A stretch of 50,415 nt of DNA. Origin: Runella sp. GTDB taxonomy: Bacteria; Bacteroidota; Bacteroidia; Cytophagales; Spirosomataceae. This document shows, one piece after another, positions 25,615 through 35,387 of this stretch; within the stretch, counting starts at the first letter, position 1; every line of letters starts with the position of its first letter. Location of the stretch: contig JALQYJ010000153.1 in NCBI GenBank assembly GCA_023254175.1, forward strand, positions 1-50,415. Reading direction: 5' to 3'. Below the pieces are notes generated by a model that was not told the DNA's origin, did no database searches, and worked only from the letters and a program-made list of their open reading frames with translations. A program made the position numbers and the translations under genes.

Positions 25615-26523
25615 ATGATTACGTTTGGAGTAATTGCTGTACTAGCTTTTTTGCTTGTTTGGGTAACCGTTAAGGTCGTACCTCAACAGACCGCATTTGT
25701 CATTGAACGCCTAGGTAAGTTTCACGGTGTGCTACAGCCTGGTATCAACTGGGTCGTACCTTTTTTTGACCGTGTCGCCTATAAACATAGCCTAAAAGAA
25801 AAGGCAATTGATATACCAGAACAAATTTGTATTACTCGCGACAATGTTCAGGTACGTGTAGACGGCGTACTGTTTTTGCAAGTAGTTGATCCTCAGAGGG
25901 CCTCTTATGGAATTAGCGATTATGTTTTTGCGGTAACTCAATTAGCCCAAACTACCATGCGTTCGGAGATTGGGAAAATCGACCTTGATAAAACGTTTGA
26001 AGAACGTACAACGGTGAACCATGCCGTCGTGCAAGCCATCGACGAAGCAGCCATTGGTTGGGGGGTAAAAATGCTCCGTTACGAGATTAAAAATATTACG
26101 CCTCCACAAAGCGTCCTTCATGCGATGGAAAAACAAATGCAAGCCGAACGGGAACGTCGTGCGTTGATTTTACAATCAGACGGTGAAAAAATGGCTGCTA
26201 TCAACCAAGCCGAAGGGCAAAAGCAAAAAGTTGTCCTAGAATCAGAGGCATTAAAAATGCGTCAAATCAACGAATCGGAAGGGCAAGCCGCGGCCATTAA
26301 ATCAGTAGCCGATGCAACTGCCGACAGTATTCGGGTGATTGCTGCTGCCCTTCAAGAAAAAGGAGGTATGGATGCCGTTCAACTAAAAGTAGCCGAACAA
26401 ATGGTACAACAGTTCGGTAACTTAGCGAAGAGTACCAATACGATGATTCTTCCTGCCAATTTTGGAGACATGTCTTCGATGATTGCCACGGCTATGAGTG
26501 TCGTCAAACAACAGCAAAAATAA
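25615..26523 (+). CDS. SPFH/Band 7 membrane protein (paraslipin, QmcA-like)
   Basis: 302 residues. An N-terminal membrane anchor (ITFGVIAVLAFLLVWVTVKVV) is followed by the SPFH domain (PQQTAFVIERLGKFHGVLQPGINWVVPFFDRV to about residue 190) and an Ala/Glu/Gln-rich coiled coil (AERERRALILQSDGEKMAAINQAEGQKQK). These proteins oligomerise as membrane scaffolds and may modulate proteases or lipid domains. It is paired with the NfeD gene 57 bases downstream, the classic QmcA-NfeD arrangement. Confidence 0.93.
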   Translation: MITFGVIAVLAFLLVWVTVKVVPQQTAFVIERLGKFHGVLQPGINWVVPFFDRVAYKHSLKEKAIDIPEQICITRDNVQVRVDGVLFLQVVDPQRASYGISDYVFAVTQLAQTTMRSEIGKIDLDKTFEERTTVNHAVVQAIDEAAIGWGVKMLRYEIKNITPPQSVLHAMEKQMQAERERRALILQSDGEKMAAINQAEGQKQKVVLESEALKMRQINESEGQAAAIKSVADATADSIRVIAAALQEKGGMDAVQLKVAEQMVQQFGNLAKSTNTMILPANFGDMSSMIATAMSVVKQQQK

Positions 26524-26580
26524 ACGTTGCTGGTAGTTCCAAAATCAGATGCAGTGTTTAACATTTAATTTTTACCCGAA

Positions 26581-27018
26581 ATGGAAATTTCATCCACACA
26601 AATTTGGATTATCGTCGGAGTAGTAATGTTCATAGCCGAACTACTTTCTGTCTCGTTCGTATTTGCGTTTATTGGTGTGGGGGCACTTTTTACTGCTTTA
26701 TTAACGTGGATTGGCGTGTTACCCATGATTAATGCGCAACTATTTTGCTTCTCAGTCGTGTCTGTTTTGTCGCTATTTGCGTTTCGAAAACCGCTCCAAG
26801 CGCTTACCAAAAAATCGTCTAACAAATCTCTTGAGTATTCTGAATACGTGGGGGATAAAGCAACGGTAGTGATAGATATTCCTGCCGATGGCGAAGGGAA
26901 GGTTTTTTACCGAGGAACCGAATGGATTGCTCTCTCGAAATCGCACGAGCGTATTCACAAAGGCAAGTCGGTCGTTATTAAAGAACTCGACGGTATTCGT
27001 CTCATTGTAGGAGAATAA
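26581..27018 (+). CDS. NfeD family membrane protein (short form)
   Basis: 145 residues. Two to three hydrophobic segments in the first 80 residues (IWIIVGVVMFIAELLSVSFVFAFIGVGALFTALLTWIGV) are followed by the C-terminal OB-fold NfeD domain (YVGDKATVVIDIPADGEGKVFYRGTEWIALS). This is the short type without the ClpP-like protease domain. It acts with the SPFH protein encoded immediately upstream. A strong bidirectional terminator follows. Confidence 0.9.
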   Translation: MEISSTQIWIIVGVVMFIAELLSVSFVFAFIGVGALFTALLTWIGVLPMINAQLFCFSVVSVLSLFAFRKPLQALTKKSSNKSLEYSEYVGDKATVVIDIPADGEGKVFYRGTEWIALSKSHERIHKGKSVVIKELDGIRLIVGE

Positions 27019-27030
27019 AACACAACCAAC

Positions 27031-27075
27031 TTTCAACAAAAAAGTCGCTGATTATCAGCGACTTTTTTGTTGAAA
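27031..27075. terminator. Bidirectional terminator with 21-bp stem
   Basis: Arms 27031-27051 and 27055-27075 are exact reverse complements around the loop TTA. The tip is AGTCGCTGA and the base is A6/T6. It lies between the convergent NfeD (+) and oxidoreductase (-) genes. Confidence 0.92.
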
Positions 27076-27089
27076 AGATTCTATTGTTG

Positions 27090-28421
27090 CTAGTATTTAA
27101 ACGGTTTTCCTCCCGCCAATACTTCTTGTGATTTGGCATCAAACGTCACACGTTGGCCTGTACGGTAGGCTGCGTTGGCCATAATAGTCGCGATTGAGTG
27201 CTGGTAGCCTGCTTCAATCGGTGCATTAGGTTGCTTGCGGCTACGAACGCACTCCATCCAATTTTTAATGTGATTGAACGTAAGTGGGTCGTTACCTGTA
27301 TTGGCACTGGTTTCAACTTTTGCCCCTTCCAACTTCATGGTTGGTAGCAAGTTGGCTTGTAATCCCATTGCTTTGGCTTCGCGCTCCCGCAATCCACCCA
27401 TTGGGCTGATTTCGTTGGTATCAAGGTTGATCATCCCACCGTTGGAGTAGTACAATTCTTTCGTATCTCCCGCAGCATTAGAAAAACGACTTGTAAACTG
27501 CACTTGGAAGCCTGTTTTAGGATCGTCCAATGGGCCATAATCAAATACAACCGTTAACGTATCTGGGTTCGTACGCCCATCTTTCCACTGATAAATTCCT
27601 CCGTTGGCTACAGCCGAACGTGGGTGTGGCAACCCACTGAACCAGTGTACCGTATCAATTTGGTGACTCATCCACTGACCTGGAATCCCTGATGAATACG
27701 GCCAAAACAAACGGTATTCGAGGTATTTGCGTGGGTCAAAAGCGGTTTTAGGACGATTGAGTTGATAACGCATCCAGTCAATATCTGATTCTTTGAGGCT
27801 TGCTACCAAGTCGGGGCGGCGCCAGCGACCGGGTTGATTGACGTTCCACATCAATTCCACCATGACGATAGGGCCAAACTTGCCCGATTTGATAAAATCA
27901 GCCGCTGCCCAATAGTTTTCACCGCTACGGCGCTGCGAACCAATCTGAACAATTTTGCCCGAAGCCTTCACAGCTTTCAGCACCGCGCGGTTATCTTCCA
28001 TGGTTTCTGAAAGTGGTTTTTCAGCATATACATCACAGCCTGCTTGTACGGCTTCGATGGTATGAATGGCGTGTTGGAAGTCGGCAGTACTCATAAAAAC
28101 GGCATCCACCACTTTGGCGTCATACATTTCTTCGTTGTTACGGAATGCCTTTACATTACTCCCTAACTGCTTATCTAAATAAGCTTTCCCTTCGTCGCGG
28201 CGGCGATTCCAAATATCAGAAATAGCTGTCATTTCAAAGTTCATCTGCTTTGAAAGTTCCTTAAATGGCCCTACGTGTGACGAACGGTGACGGTCTGAAA
28301 AACCGACAACTCCGACCCGTACACGATCATTGGCGCCAATGATTTTGGCATAACTGCTCGCCGACATGGCTGTTGCAGCACTGGCTAAAATGGACTTTTG
28401 TATAAATTCTCTGCGTTGCAT
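27090..28421 (-). CDS. Gfo/Idh/MocA family oxidoreductase, Tat-exported
   Basis: 443 residues. The N-terminus is a twin-arginine signal (QRREFIQKSILASAATAMSASSYA), so the folded protein with its NAD(P) cofactor is probably sent to the periplasm, as is common for this family in Bacteroidota. A Rossmann domain follows (VRVGVVGFSDRH), with the catalytic Lys in the conserved YAEKPLSETMEDN segment, then the C-terminal GFO/IDH/MocA substrate domain. The substrate, probably a sugar or sugar acid derivative, is unknown. It appears monocistronic. Confidence 0.9.
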   Translation of the reverse strand: MQRREFIQKSILASAATAMSASSYAKIIGANDRVRVGVVGFSDRHRSSHVGPFKELSKQMNFEMTAISDIWNRRRDEGKAYLDKQLGSNVKAFRNNEEMYDAKVVDAVFMSTADFQHAIHTIEAVQAGCDVYAEKPLSETMEDNRAVLKAVKASGKIVQIGSQRRSGENYWAAADFIKSGKFGPIVMVELMWNVNQPGRWRRPDLVASLKESDIDWMRYQLNRPKTAFDPRKYLEYRLFWPYSSGIPGQWMSHQIDTVHWFSGLPHPRSAVANGGIYQWKDGRTNPDTLTVVFDYGPLDDPKTGFQVQFTSRFSNAAGDTKELYYSNGGMINLDTNEISPMGGLREREAKAMGLQANLLPTMKLEGAKVETSANTGNDPLTFNHIKNWMECVRSRKQPNAPIEAGYQHSIATIMANAAYRTGQRVTFDAKSQEVLAGGKPFKY

Positions 28422-28563
28422 GAGCGAAAACTTTGTTTAGTATGTACTTAAAGAAAGTTATATTTTTAGCTATTTACTTTCTAAAAGGCCAAAATTCCTA
28501 GCCAAAATTTCATAAAATTTACGCAAACGTTCCCGAATGTAAGTCATTGATTTTGGGAATTAT

Positions 28564-28655
28564 GACGCGGGTTACCCATATCCCGCGTCGCAATCATCGG
28601 GGTATAAGCACCCCTCTCTACAGTACGCACTCGTCGGGATATGGACATCCCGACG
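28564..28655. repeat. Cluster of three intergenic hairpins
   Basis: In the 256-base gap between the oxidoreductase and pckA are GACGCGGG/CCCGCGTC (28564-28571 with 28582-28589), GGGGT/ACCCC (28599-28603 with 28610-28614) and CGTCGGGAT/ATCCCGACG (28632-28640 with 28647-28655). The last may help terminate pckA on the minus strand, although no T run follows. The remaining bases hold no gene that I can see. Confidence 0.65.
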
Positions 28656-28677
28656 CACGAGCTCCCACTGTGTTACA

Positions 28678-30294
28678 TTATTCGACGCTCTCCATTCTTC
28701 CCTCAACATTCTCCGATGGCCCCGCCTTGATGATTTCTTCAGAACAGCCGTCTTTATACGTCTCAAAGTTTTTATTGAACAAAGCAGCCAGTTTTTTTGC
28801 CGTCGCTACATAGTCTTCTTGGCTCTCCCACGTATTTTGCGGAATCAGCAATTCGCTAGGTACATCGGCACAGGTGGTAGGAATTTCGAGGCCAAAAATT
28901 TCATCGACCACTGTAGAAGCATTCACTAACTCACCGTTATGAATCGCGTCTAAGATAGCGCGGGTGTAACGCAATTTTATCCGAGAACCAACCCCATAGG
29001 AACCGCCCGTCCAGCCCGTATTCACCAACCAAACTTTCGTGTCGTTTTCTTGGATTTTTTGAGCCAATAACTCCGCGTATTTGCTCGGGTGCCATACCAT
29101 AAATGCTGCCCCAAAACAAGCTGAGAACGTGGCGGTAGGCTCCGTGACGCCCATTTCTGTACCAGCAACCTTGGCTGTATAGCCGCTGATAAAATGATAC
29201 ATCGCTTGGGAAGGCGTTAGTTTGGATACGGGAGGCAGCACCCCGTAGGCATCACACGTCAAGAAGATAATATTTTTGGGATGTCCTCCTACGCACGGTA
29301 TTTTGGCGTTTGGAATAAACTCAATTGGATACGAGGCGCGGGTATTTTCCGTAATTGAAGTATCATCGTAATCAACTTCGTGCGTTGTTGGGTCATACAC
29401 TACGTTTTCCAACACCGTTCCAAACTTGATGGCTTGGAAAATTTCGGGCTCTTTTTCAGCACTTAAATTAACAGCTTTAGCGTAGCATCCTCCTTCGATG
29501 TTAAACACGCCATCGGTCGACCAGCAGTGTTCATCGTCACCAATCAATTGGCGATGTGGGTCTGCAGAAAGGGTCGTTTTTCCTGTTCCACTTAAGCCAA
29601 AAAACAGCGACACATCTCCCTTCACCCCTTCGTTGGCTGAGCAATGCATCGACAATACCCCGATTTTGGGCATGATGTAGTTCATAATCGTGAATACGCC
29701 TTTTTTCATTTCACCAGCGTACTCCGTTCCCAAAATCACAAATTGTTTTCGCTCAAAACACAAGTCGATGCTCGTCCGCGAATTCATGTGGGTCGTAAAC
29801 GGATTAGCAGGAAATTCGCCCGCGTTATAAATCACATAATCGGGTTCACCAAACGTTGCCAATTCCTCTGCTGTAGGACGAATGAGCATATTGTTCATAA
29901 ACAAGGCATGGTAAGGGCGTGTACAAATCACCCGAACCTTGATGCGGTACTTAGGATCCCAGCCTGCAAAGCCATCCACCACGTACATTCTCGTACGGGT
30001 ATTGAGGTAGTCAATCGCCCGTTGAAGGTTGATATCAAACGTATGTTCATCCATTTTGATGTTCACACTTCCCCACCAAATATCATTGACACTTTCAGGA
30101 CGTTCAATGATACGTTTATCTTTGGGGCTACGCCCTGTTTTTTCACCCGAATCGAGCATTAAAGCCCCTTTGTCCGAAATAGCCGCCACTTTTTCGAACA
30201 AAATAGCCATTTTATACAACTGGGCAGGTGAGGCGTTTCGAATCGTCTCTTTATTTTTAATACCGTACTGGAGAAGGTTGAATGAAGTGCTCAT
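28678..30294 (-). CDS. pckA: Phosphoenolpyruvate carboxykinase (ATP)
   Basis: 538-residue PckA, which converts oxaloacetate and ATP to phosphoenolpyruvate, CO2 and ADP at the entry of gluconeogenesis. The kinase P-loop [11 protein letters not shown], the metal-binding LIGDDEHCW segment and the [27 protein letters not shown] block identify the ATP-dependent class, and the length is normal. It stands alone, with a -7-like element upstream at 30358-30365. Confidence 0.98.
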   Translation of the reverse strand: MSTSFNLLQYGIKNKETIRNASPAQLYKMAILFEKVAAISDKGALMLDSGEKTGRSPKDKRIIERPESVNDIWWGSVNIKMDEHTFDINLQRAIDYLNTRTRMYVVDGFAGWDPKYRIKVRVICTRPYHALFMNNMLIRPTAEELATFGEPDYVIYNAGEFPANPFTTHMNSRTSIDLCFERKQFVILGTEYAGEMKKGVFTIMNYIMPKIGVLSMHCSANEGVKGDVSLFFGLSGTGKTTLSADPHRQLIGDDEHCWSTDGVFNIEGGCYAKAVNLSAEKEPEIFQAIKFGTVLENVVYDPTTHEVDYDDTSITENTRASYPIEFIPNAKIPCVGGHPKNIIFLTCDAYGVLPPVSKLTPSQAMYHFISGYTAKVAGTEMGVTEPTATFSACFGAAFMVWHPSKYAELLAQKIQENDTKVWLVNTGWTGGSYGVGSRIKLRYTRAILDAIHNGELVNASTVVDEIFGLEIPTTCADVPSELLIPQNTWESQEDYVATAKKLAALFNKNFETYKDGCSEEIIKAGPSENVEGRMESVE

Positions 30295-30357
30295 AAGAGG
30301 AAGTTAATGGTTAATAACAATGACGAAATAATCAAACAGAGAAATGAATAATCATCC

Positions 30358-30365
30358 CAAATGTA
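30358..30365 (-). promoter_or_regulatory. -7-like element upstream of pckA
   Basis: TACATTTG on the minus strand fits TAnnTTTG and would give a leader of about 55 bases. A TTG at the right distance is not seen. Confidence 0.35.
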
Positions 30366-30441
30366 CAAACCATTCCACTACGAATCACAGGATAACCGTC
30401 ACATTTACAGCACTATTATGCTAAATAAATAATGATATAGG

Positions 30442-31944
30442 TCATTTTTGTTTTTTATTCTCTAGCACCCAAAATCCCCTTAACGACTGATTGATAGGGT
30501 GATGATAAGGAGGACGCTCAAGGTAGCCCAGTAGAAGGTCGGTGTCGCCGTCGCGGTCGTAATCTGCCTTTTCCATGAGCATCCACTTGTCTTGGCGGGG
30601 TTGGGCAAATGTTTTGGCTTTAAATTTCAAATTCCCTTGATTTTCCAAAAATACAAACCCTTCTTGAGGTTTGGCAGGAAAATAAGAGATTGCGGCAATG
30701 TCCACGTCTCCATCTTTGTCGAAATCTTCTGCAAAGGCCTTCGCTGCACCATTTAAGCCAAAGAAGTACGATTCTTTGAAGTGCAAATGTCCATCATTTA
30801 AAAATATCCGAACACCATGGTAGGGCTTCAAAATCATCGAATAATCAGCATTATCGCCGTTGGTATAAAGAATATCAATGTTTCCATCCTTGTTAATGTC
30901 GGCCAATTCAGCATAACTAGAGCCGTACACGGGTGGAAAACGAAGCAGCACTTTTTTTTCAAAACGACCACCGCCACGGTTGTAATAGACGGTCATTTGT
31001 TCGTCTCCTTGCGCCAGCAATACAAAATAATCTAACTTGCCATCACGATTAAAATCGTAGGGGTGAACAACCCGTGCCCCAGGAATCCCCTCTAACTGAA
31101 AAGCTTGATAAGTATGATTAGAAAGTTGTTTATACCACGAGAACTGCCCTAAATGAAATCCAAATTCACACATCATTACATCTTCTAATCCATCTCCATC
31201 TACGTCTGAAAAGTAGTGATTTACTGGTCGACGAAGGTTAGAAATTAGCGTTTTTGAATCCCATTTTTTGCCGTCGGCTGATTTTTGAAATTTCACCATC
31301 GACCCTGTCATTTTATCATTTGGGTCCATGATTCCCATCACCAGAGCTTCAAGGCTTCCATCGTTGTTAAAATGTACTTCAGAAGGCGCAGAACCTACCG
31401 AAATCGAGTCTATTTGCTTAAATTTATTGTTTAAAATATAGATATTACCCGTTCGGCTACCGACATAAAGTTTTTGTGCTTTATCATCAAATTTGAGCAT
31501 CGATACCATCGGCAGTTTTTCTACGTCAGGCACCTCTACTTTGGGAGAAAACAAAGCTAAATCGTTTGAAATTGGGTAATTTTTAGACGAATCGGGTAGT
31601 TTTTCGGGGGCTTTGTCTAGGTAAAATTTTATAATTTTTTCCCATTCTACTTTGGAAAGAATAGGAGCATCGGGGTATATATTGGCCTGCGAAAGTGCGA
31701 TGATTTCATCAGGCGACAACTGCCCATCTAGGCTCATCGTAGGAGCAGGCTCCATGCCTAATCTAAGAGCCATTTTAGGCAAAACTCCCTCTTTCCACGT
31801 CTTTTTGTCCAATAAACTCGGAGAGGGCATCTCATGACAACCTCCGCAATATCTCTGTGCAAGTTGCTCTTCTTCTGACTTCGAACCAAAATTACAGGCA
31901 TTGATTAGAACGATAAGTGAACCTAAGGTAACGATTTTTCTCAT
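30442..31944 (-). CDS. FG-GAP/VCBS repeat lipoprotein with cytochrome c domain
   Basis: 500 residues. A lipoprotein signal (VLINAC, Cys17) is followed by a heme-binding motif CGGCH at 33-37 in a short cytochrome-like region (to about 115), then a beta-propeller built of FG-GAP/VCBS repeats with calcium-binding-like D-x-D/N-x-D-G turns (DVDGDGLEDVMM, DFNRDGKLDYFV, DINKDGNIDILY, DFDKDGDVDIAA, DYDRDGDTDLLL). Such proteins are surface-exposed in Bacteroidota; redox partner and ligand are unknown. Divergent from the EEP hydrolase gene. Confidence 0.87.
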   Translation of the reverse strand: MRKIVTLGSLIVLINACNFGSKSEEEQLAQRYCGGCHEMPSPSLLDKKTWKEGVLPKMALRLGMEPAPTMSLDGQLSPDEIIALSQANIYPDAPILSKVEWEKIIKFYLDKAPEKLPDSSKNYPISNDLALFSPKVEVPDVEKLPMVSMLKFDDKAQKLYVGSRTGNIYILNNKFKQIDSISVGSAPSEVHFNNDGSLEALVMGIMDPNDKMTGSMVKFQKSADGKKWDSKTLISNLRRPVNHYFSDVDGDGLEDVMMCEFGFHLGQFSWYKQLSNHTYQAFQLEGIPGARVVHPYDFNRDGKLDYFVLLAQGDEQMTVYYNRGGGRFEKKVLLRFPPVYGSSYAELADINKDGNIDILYTNGDNADYSMILKPYHGVRIFLNDGHLHFKESYFFGLNGAAKAFAEDFDKDGDVDIAAISYFPAKPQEGFVFLENQGNLKFKAKTFAQPRQDKWMLMEKADYDRDGDTDLLLGYLERPPYHHPINQSLRGFWVLENKKQK

Positions 31945-31996
31945 AGGAAGTATTTACTTTGTAGTCAAAAGCGAAAAACGGCCCTAAAATTACGCA

Positions 31997-33088
31997 ATGA
32001 AATCCACATCTTCTCTCATTTGGCGTCTACACCAGTTATTCTTTATTTTTACGCTATTGGTATATGTGCTTTCTTATTTTACCCTCTCGGGCCATTGGAT
32101 AGCGGGTTTTTTGATGATGAGTTTACCCATTTTATTGGTCATTCATCTGGTATTTTTTGTTTATTTCGCTCTTCGCAAATCGTCAAAAATAACTCTTTCG
32201 GGCACTGCTTTGTTGCTAAGTTTTCCATTTTGGAACCGTACTTACCAATTTTCGTTGAGTTCCCCTCTTCCCCCCGAAGCGCTCGAACTTAGCGTTCTTT
32301 CCTACAATGTTATGTCTTTTGACGGATACAATTTTATTCAGGGTATTCGTCCCGAAAATTGTCAATCTATGATAAAGTGGGTAAAAAACTTGGATACTGA
32401 TATTCAATGTTACCAAGAATTTTATAACCTAGACACCCGCCCGAATCTGAACACTTTGCAACAACTTAAAAATACCAGATACCCTCACTGCACGGTTCTT
32501 CATCCTAAAGTAGCTCCGCGCGAGCAGCATTGCGTAGGTTTAGCTATTCTTTCAAAATACCCCATCATCGACCGTGGAGAAATTGAATTTCATGACCAAA
32601 ATGGGTTACTTTTCGCCGATATTGTGGTTCGCAAAGACACTATTCGAGTGATAAATCTACACTTACGCTCCATGATTTTACGGTTTGGCAGACTAAAAGA
32701 AGCTTTCAAAAACAATAATTATCGCGTAGCTAAAAAAGAAGCAAAAAAAGTAGCTCAACGCCTCAAAATGGGGTTTGTCCACCATTCCGAAGAAACCCAG
32801 GTGTTGCGCGAATGGATACAGGAAAGCCCCTATCCTGTGTTGGTTTGTGGCGATTTTAATGAAACTCCGTACGGTTATGTCTACGGAGAAATTCGTAATC
32901 TTCTTTCCAATGCCTTCGAAGAAGCTGGACACGGGTTTGGATTTTCGTTTCGAAATACTCCTCGTTTTATTCGAATTGATAACCAGTTTTTTGACAAAAA
33001 AAAGCTGGAAGTCATCGACTTCCAGACCCGAAGAGATATTCCTTATTCCGATCACTACCCCGTCATTGGACGTTACAGGCTGTTGTAA
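31997..33088 (+). CDS. Endonuclease/exonuclease/phosphatase family membrane protein
   Basis: 363 residues. The first 100 residues carry about three hydrophobic segments (LFFIFTLLVYVLSYFTL, IAGFLMMSLPILLVIHLVFFVYFAL), followed by an EEP (DNase I-like) domain: LSVLSYNVMSFDG, the metal-binding Glu in DIQCYQEFYN, VINLHLRS, VLVCGDFNETPYGYVYG and the terminal SDHYPVIG. These are the expected catalytic residues, so hydrolysis of a phosphodiester or phosphomonoester near the membrane is likely. Its 3' end overlaps the convergent 33073-33831 gene by 16 bases. Confidence 0.88.
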   Translation: MKSTSSLIWRLHQLFFIFTLLVYVLSYFTLSGHWIAGFLMMSLPILLVIHLVFFVYFALRKSSKITLSGTALLLSFPFWNRTYQFSLSSPLPPEALELSVLSYNVMSFDGYNFIQGIRPENCQSMIKWVKNLDTDIQCYQEFYNLDTRPNLNTLQQLKNTRYPHCTVLHPKVAPREQHCVGLAILSKYPIIDRGEIEFHDQNGLLFADIVVRKDTIRVINLHLRSMILRFGRLKEAFKNNNYRVAKKEAKKVAQRLKMGFVHHSEETQVLREWIQESPYPVLVCGDFNETPYGYVYGEIRNLLSNAFEEAGHGFGFSFRNTPRFIRIDNQFFDKKKLEVIDFQTRRDIPYSDHYPVIGRYRLL

Positions 33089-33831
33089 TACGCAAAAACC
33101 TTGGCCATATCCGCCCGCGATTTCATGCTTAGGTCGTTGGTTTTTATGTATTTTTCAACGTCATCGGCACGGTCGCCTAGGGCTTCCAATAGTTTCTTTT
33201 TAGAAGTACCAATCTGAAAAAGGGTGTTTCCTTTTACGGCATAATACTGAAGACTTTTGGATATTTTTGTATCCTTACTTCCTGTACCAAGTGCCTCGTT
33301 GAAGGTAGGTTTAATGATATTGAGTTTTGTGTATTCGACCAACGAAATCCGTCCTGCTGCAATCAACTCCATAAACCCTTGCACGGGTTCCTCGGCCCGA
33401 AACTGCCTAGCATTCATAAACACCCGACGCTCTGCGCCTTCGATGGCAAAAAAACGTACCATGCTGCCGCTTACCGCCCGAACTTCGTTGGCAGGTGTTT
33501 TGATTTCTAATTCGTTGGCATACAAATCGAGGCGAATCGGAACATTGGAAATGCTATCACCCTCGCGGCCAGGAGGCCCAATTTTTTGAAACAATTTAAT
33601 ACTTCCTTCCTGCCAAGTTGAATCAAGGTACGGATTACCCACTACCTCACCACGTGGCCCTTTGATACCAAAAAGCCCTACGTTGGCATTGAGTGATACT
33701 TTCAATCCTTCGGTATTCATCATATCCCGTGTGACGTTGCTCATACCATTACTGGTATTTTGCGAAACTACGGCGACGGATACACAGCCCGCAAGCAAAG
33801 TGAAAAGAAGTGTTCGAAACATGGTATCCAA
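33073..33831 (-). CDS. Secreted protein of unknown function
   Basis: 252 residues beginning with a hydrophobic signal region (FRTLLFTLLAGCVSVAVVSQ); a Cys in LLAGC could be a lipobox. The mature part contains GLFGIKGPRGEVVGNPYLDSTWQEGSIKLF, a basic/acidic mixed region, and a Lys-rich C-terminal domain (DTKISKSLQYYAVKGNTLFQIGTSKKKLLEALGDR). I do not recognise the family. It overlaps the 3' end of the convergent EEP gene by 16 bases. Confidence 0.75.
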   Translation of the reverse strand: MDTMFRTLLFTLLAGCVSVAVVSQNTSNGMSNVTRDMMNTEGLKVSLNANVGLFGIKGPRGEVVGNPYLDSTWQEGSIKLFQKIGPPGREGDSISNVPIRLDLYANELEIKTPANEVRAVSGSMVRFFAIEGAERRVFMNARQFRAEEPVQGFMELIAAGRISLVEYTKLNIIKPTFNEALGTGSKDTKISKSLQYYAVKGNTLFQIGTSKKKLLEALGDRADDVEKYIKTNDLSMKSRADMAKVFAYYNSL

Positions 33832-34018
33832 AAAGAGGTTTTGATTTTTGAGTCAACGTAAATCTAGCAGGATTTCTTGTTTCCCAGAGCATCAATGAGT
33901 AGGTTTATTTCATTCTCTTGTCAAGAGTTGACATTTCTCAACGATTTCTATGATTTTTCTCATTAATAATTTTATTAAAAATGAGTGATTTTGATAAAAT
34001 TTAATCTCAACAAGAACC

Positions 34019-34456
34019 ATGGCCAAGAATCCAAAATTTGACCTCCAACGATTTCATTTTGAACATCGCCTTTGGGAAAAAGAAATAGATTTTGTCAACG
34101 AAGAAGTGACCATTTTTGCGCATTTGCTCGACGAAATGAAGGTTATTTTACCTACGGACTTAAATACTCACTTTGCCGAAACGATACAGCGTATTTCAAG
34201 GGAAATGGAGCATTTTAAACGTATCAACAATACCCTCAAAAGTGAAATTCACGCCCAAGAAAACGTCATGGCAGTCGCTTTAAAAAATGAAACGGTTCAA
34301 TACAACGACGATATTTGGGCAACTCAAGTGTATTTACGCGAAAAAATGGACTTCTACCACGACAATTACCGCAAATTCAAAACCGAATTTCGGCTGTTCA
34401 TTGGAAAAGATTTAGAGAATCATTTCTCCCTTAAAGAAGTTACTTCTCTACAATAA
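34019..34456 (+). CDS. Helical cytoplasmic protein of unknown function
   Basis: 145 residues, almost all predicted alpha helix with coiled-coil character (FDLQRFHFEHRLWEKEIDFVNEEVTIF, TIQRISREMEHFKRINNTLKSEIHAQE). No signal peptide and no family that I recognise. The gene is 12 bases upstream of the frame of the beta-lactamase-like gene and could be co-transcribed with it. The 187 bases upstream contain A/T-rich sequence only. Confidence 0.7.
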   Translation: MAKNPKFDLQRFHFEHRLWEKEIDFVNEEVTIFAHLLDEMKVILPTDLNTHFAETIQRISREMEHFKRINNTLKSEIHAQENVMAVALKNETVQYNDDIWATQVYLREKMDFYHDNYRKFKTEFRLFIGKDLENHFSLKEVTSLQ

Positions 34457-34519
34457 ATAGCCTAAGGCTTGATTTTTTTGGGAGGTCTGTGTAAGTTGTC
34501 GCCTGAATCAGTTCTTCAA

Positions 34520-35353
34520 ATGCGACAACTTATTTTTTTTGTGCTCTTTACCCATTTCTCATCGGCTTTTGCTCAACATCCCGTTTTGGAGCAACGTCTG
34601 GCCGATTACTTGTCTCAATTGCCTTCCTCAGTAAACCTCAATTACCGTATTGAGTCACTCGATGGCAACCTATACGCTAGTCGCTCTCCCGACGAACGGG
34701 TGCCGTCGGCGAGTATCATCAAAATCCCCATTTTGGTCGAGGTAATGGAACAGGTGAAGGCACAACATTTTGAACTTACCGATTATTATACCCTCCAAAA
34801 CACCGACAAAGTGGGAGGTGCTGGCACTATTTCTCAGCAAGCCGAAGGAAAAGCCTATACTTACGAAGAACTTGCCCGCCAAATGATGATTTCAAGCGAT
34901 AATACGGCCACCAATGTTCTGATTCGAAAAGTAGGCCGCGAAGCAGTCAATGGGCGAATGAAATTGATGGGTTTTTCGAATCTCCAACTCAATCGAGTAA
35001 TGATGGATACGGCCGCCGTAGCTCGAGGTATCGAAAACTACGTGAATGCCACCGATATCAATCGTCTACTGAGTCTTATTTACCAGCGTAAAGTTGTCAC
35101 TCCTGCCCTGTGCGATTTGATGGTTGCTTTTTTGCTTGACAACCATGATACTACTACCCTTCCTTCGCTTATTCCTCCGCAAATTGGCATTGCCCATAAA
35201 ACAGGCACATTGACGTACATTCGGGGCGATGCAGGAATTATTTTTACCCAAAAACCGTTCGCCATTTCGGTTTTTGTACGGGGTGTTCCACAAACCCAAG
35301 CCGAAAGAATCATTGGTGAGGTTGGTAAAATTTGTTACGAAGTCCTGAAATAG
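34520..35353 (+). CDS. Class A beta-lactamase-like serine hydrolase
   Basis: 277 residues from ATG 34520, which gives a proper signal peptide (MRQLIFFVLFTHFSSAFA); the ATG at 34469 would add a hydrophilic extension. Penicillin-binding fold motifs are S65-I-I-K68, S126-D-N128 and K227-T-G229. In the omega-loop the ExxLN motif of true class A enzymes is not found (the region reads LNRVMMDTAAVARG), so the general base Glu166 appears to be lacking and strong beta-lactam hydrolysis is doubtful. It may be a DD-peptidase-like or esterase-like enzyme acting in the periplasm. Confidence 0.85.
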   Translation: MRQLIFFVLFTHFSSAFAQHPVLEQRLADYLSQLPSSVNLNYRIESLDGNLYASRSPDERVPSASIIKIPILVEVMEQVKAQHFELTDYYTLQNTDKVGGAGTISQQAEGKAYTYEELARQMMISSDNTATNVLIRKVGREAVNGRMKLMGFSNLQLNRVMMDTAAVARGIENYVNATDINRLLSLIYQRKVVTPALCDLMVAFLLDNHDTTTLPSLIPPQIGIAHKTGTLTYIRGDAGIIFTQKPFAISVFVRGVPQTQAERIIGEVGKICYEVLK

Positions 35354-35387
35354 CGTTTATTCATCAACCCTAACACCCCCCTTTTTC

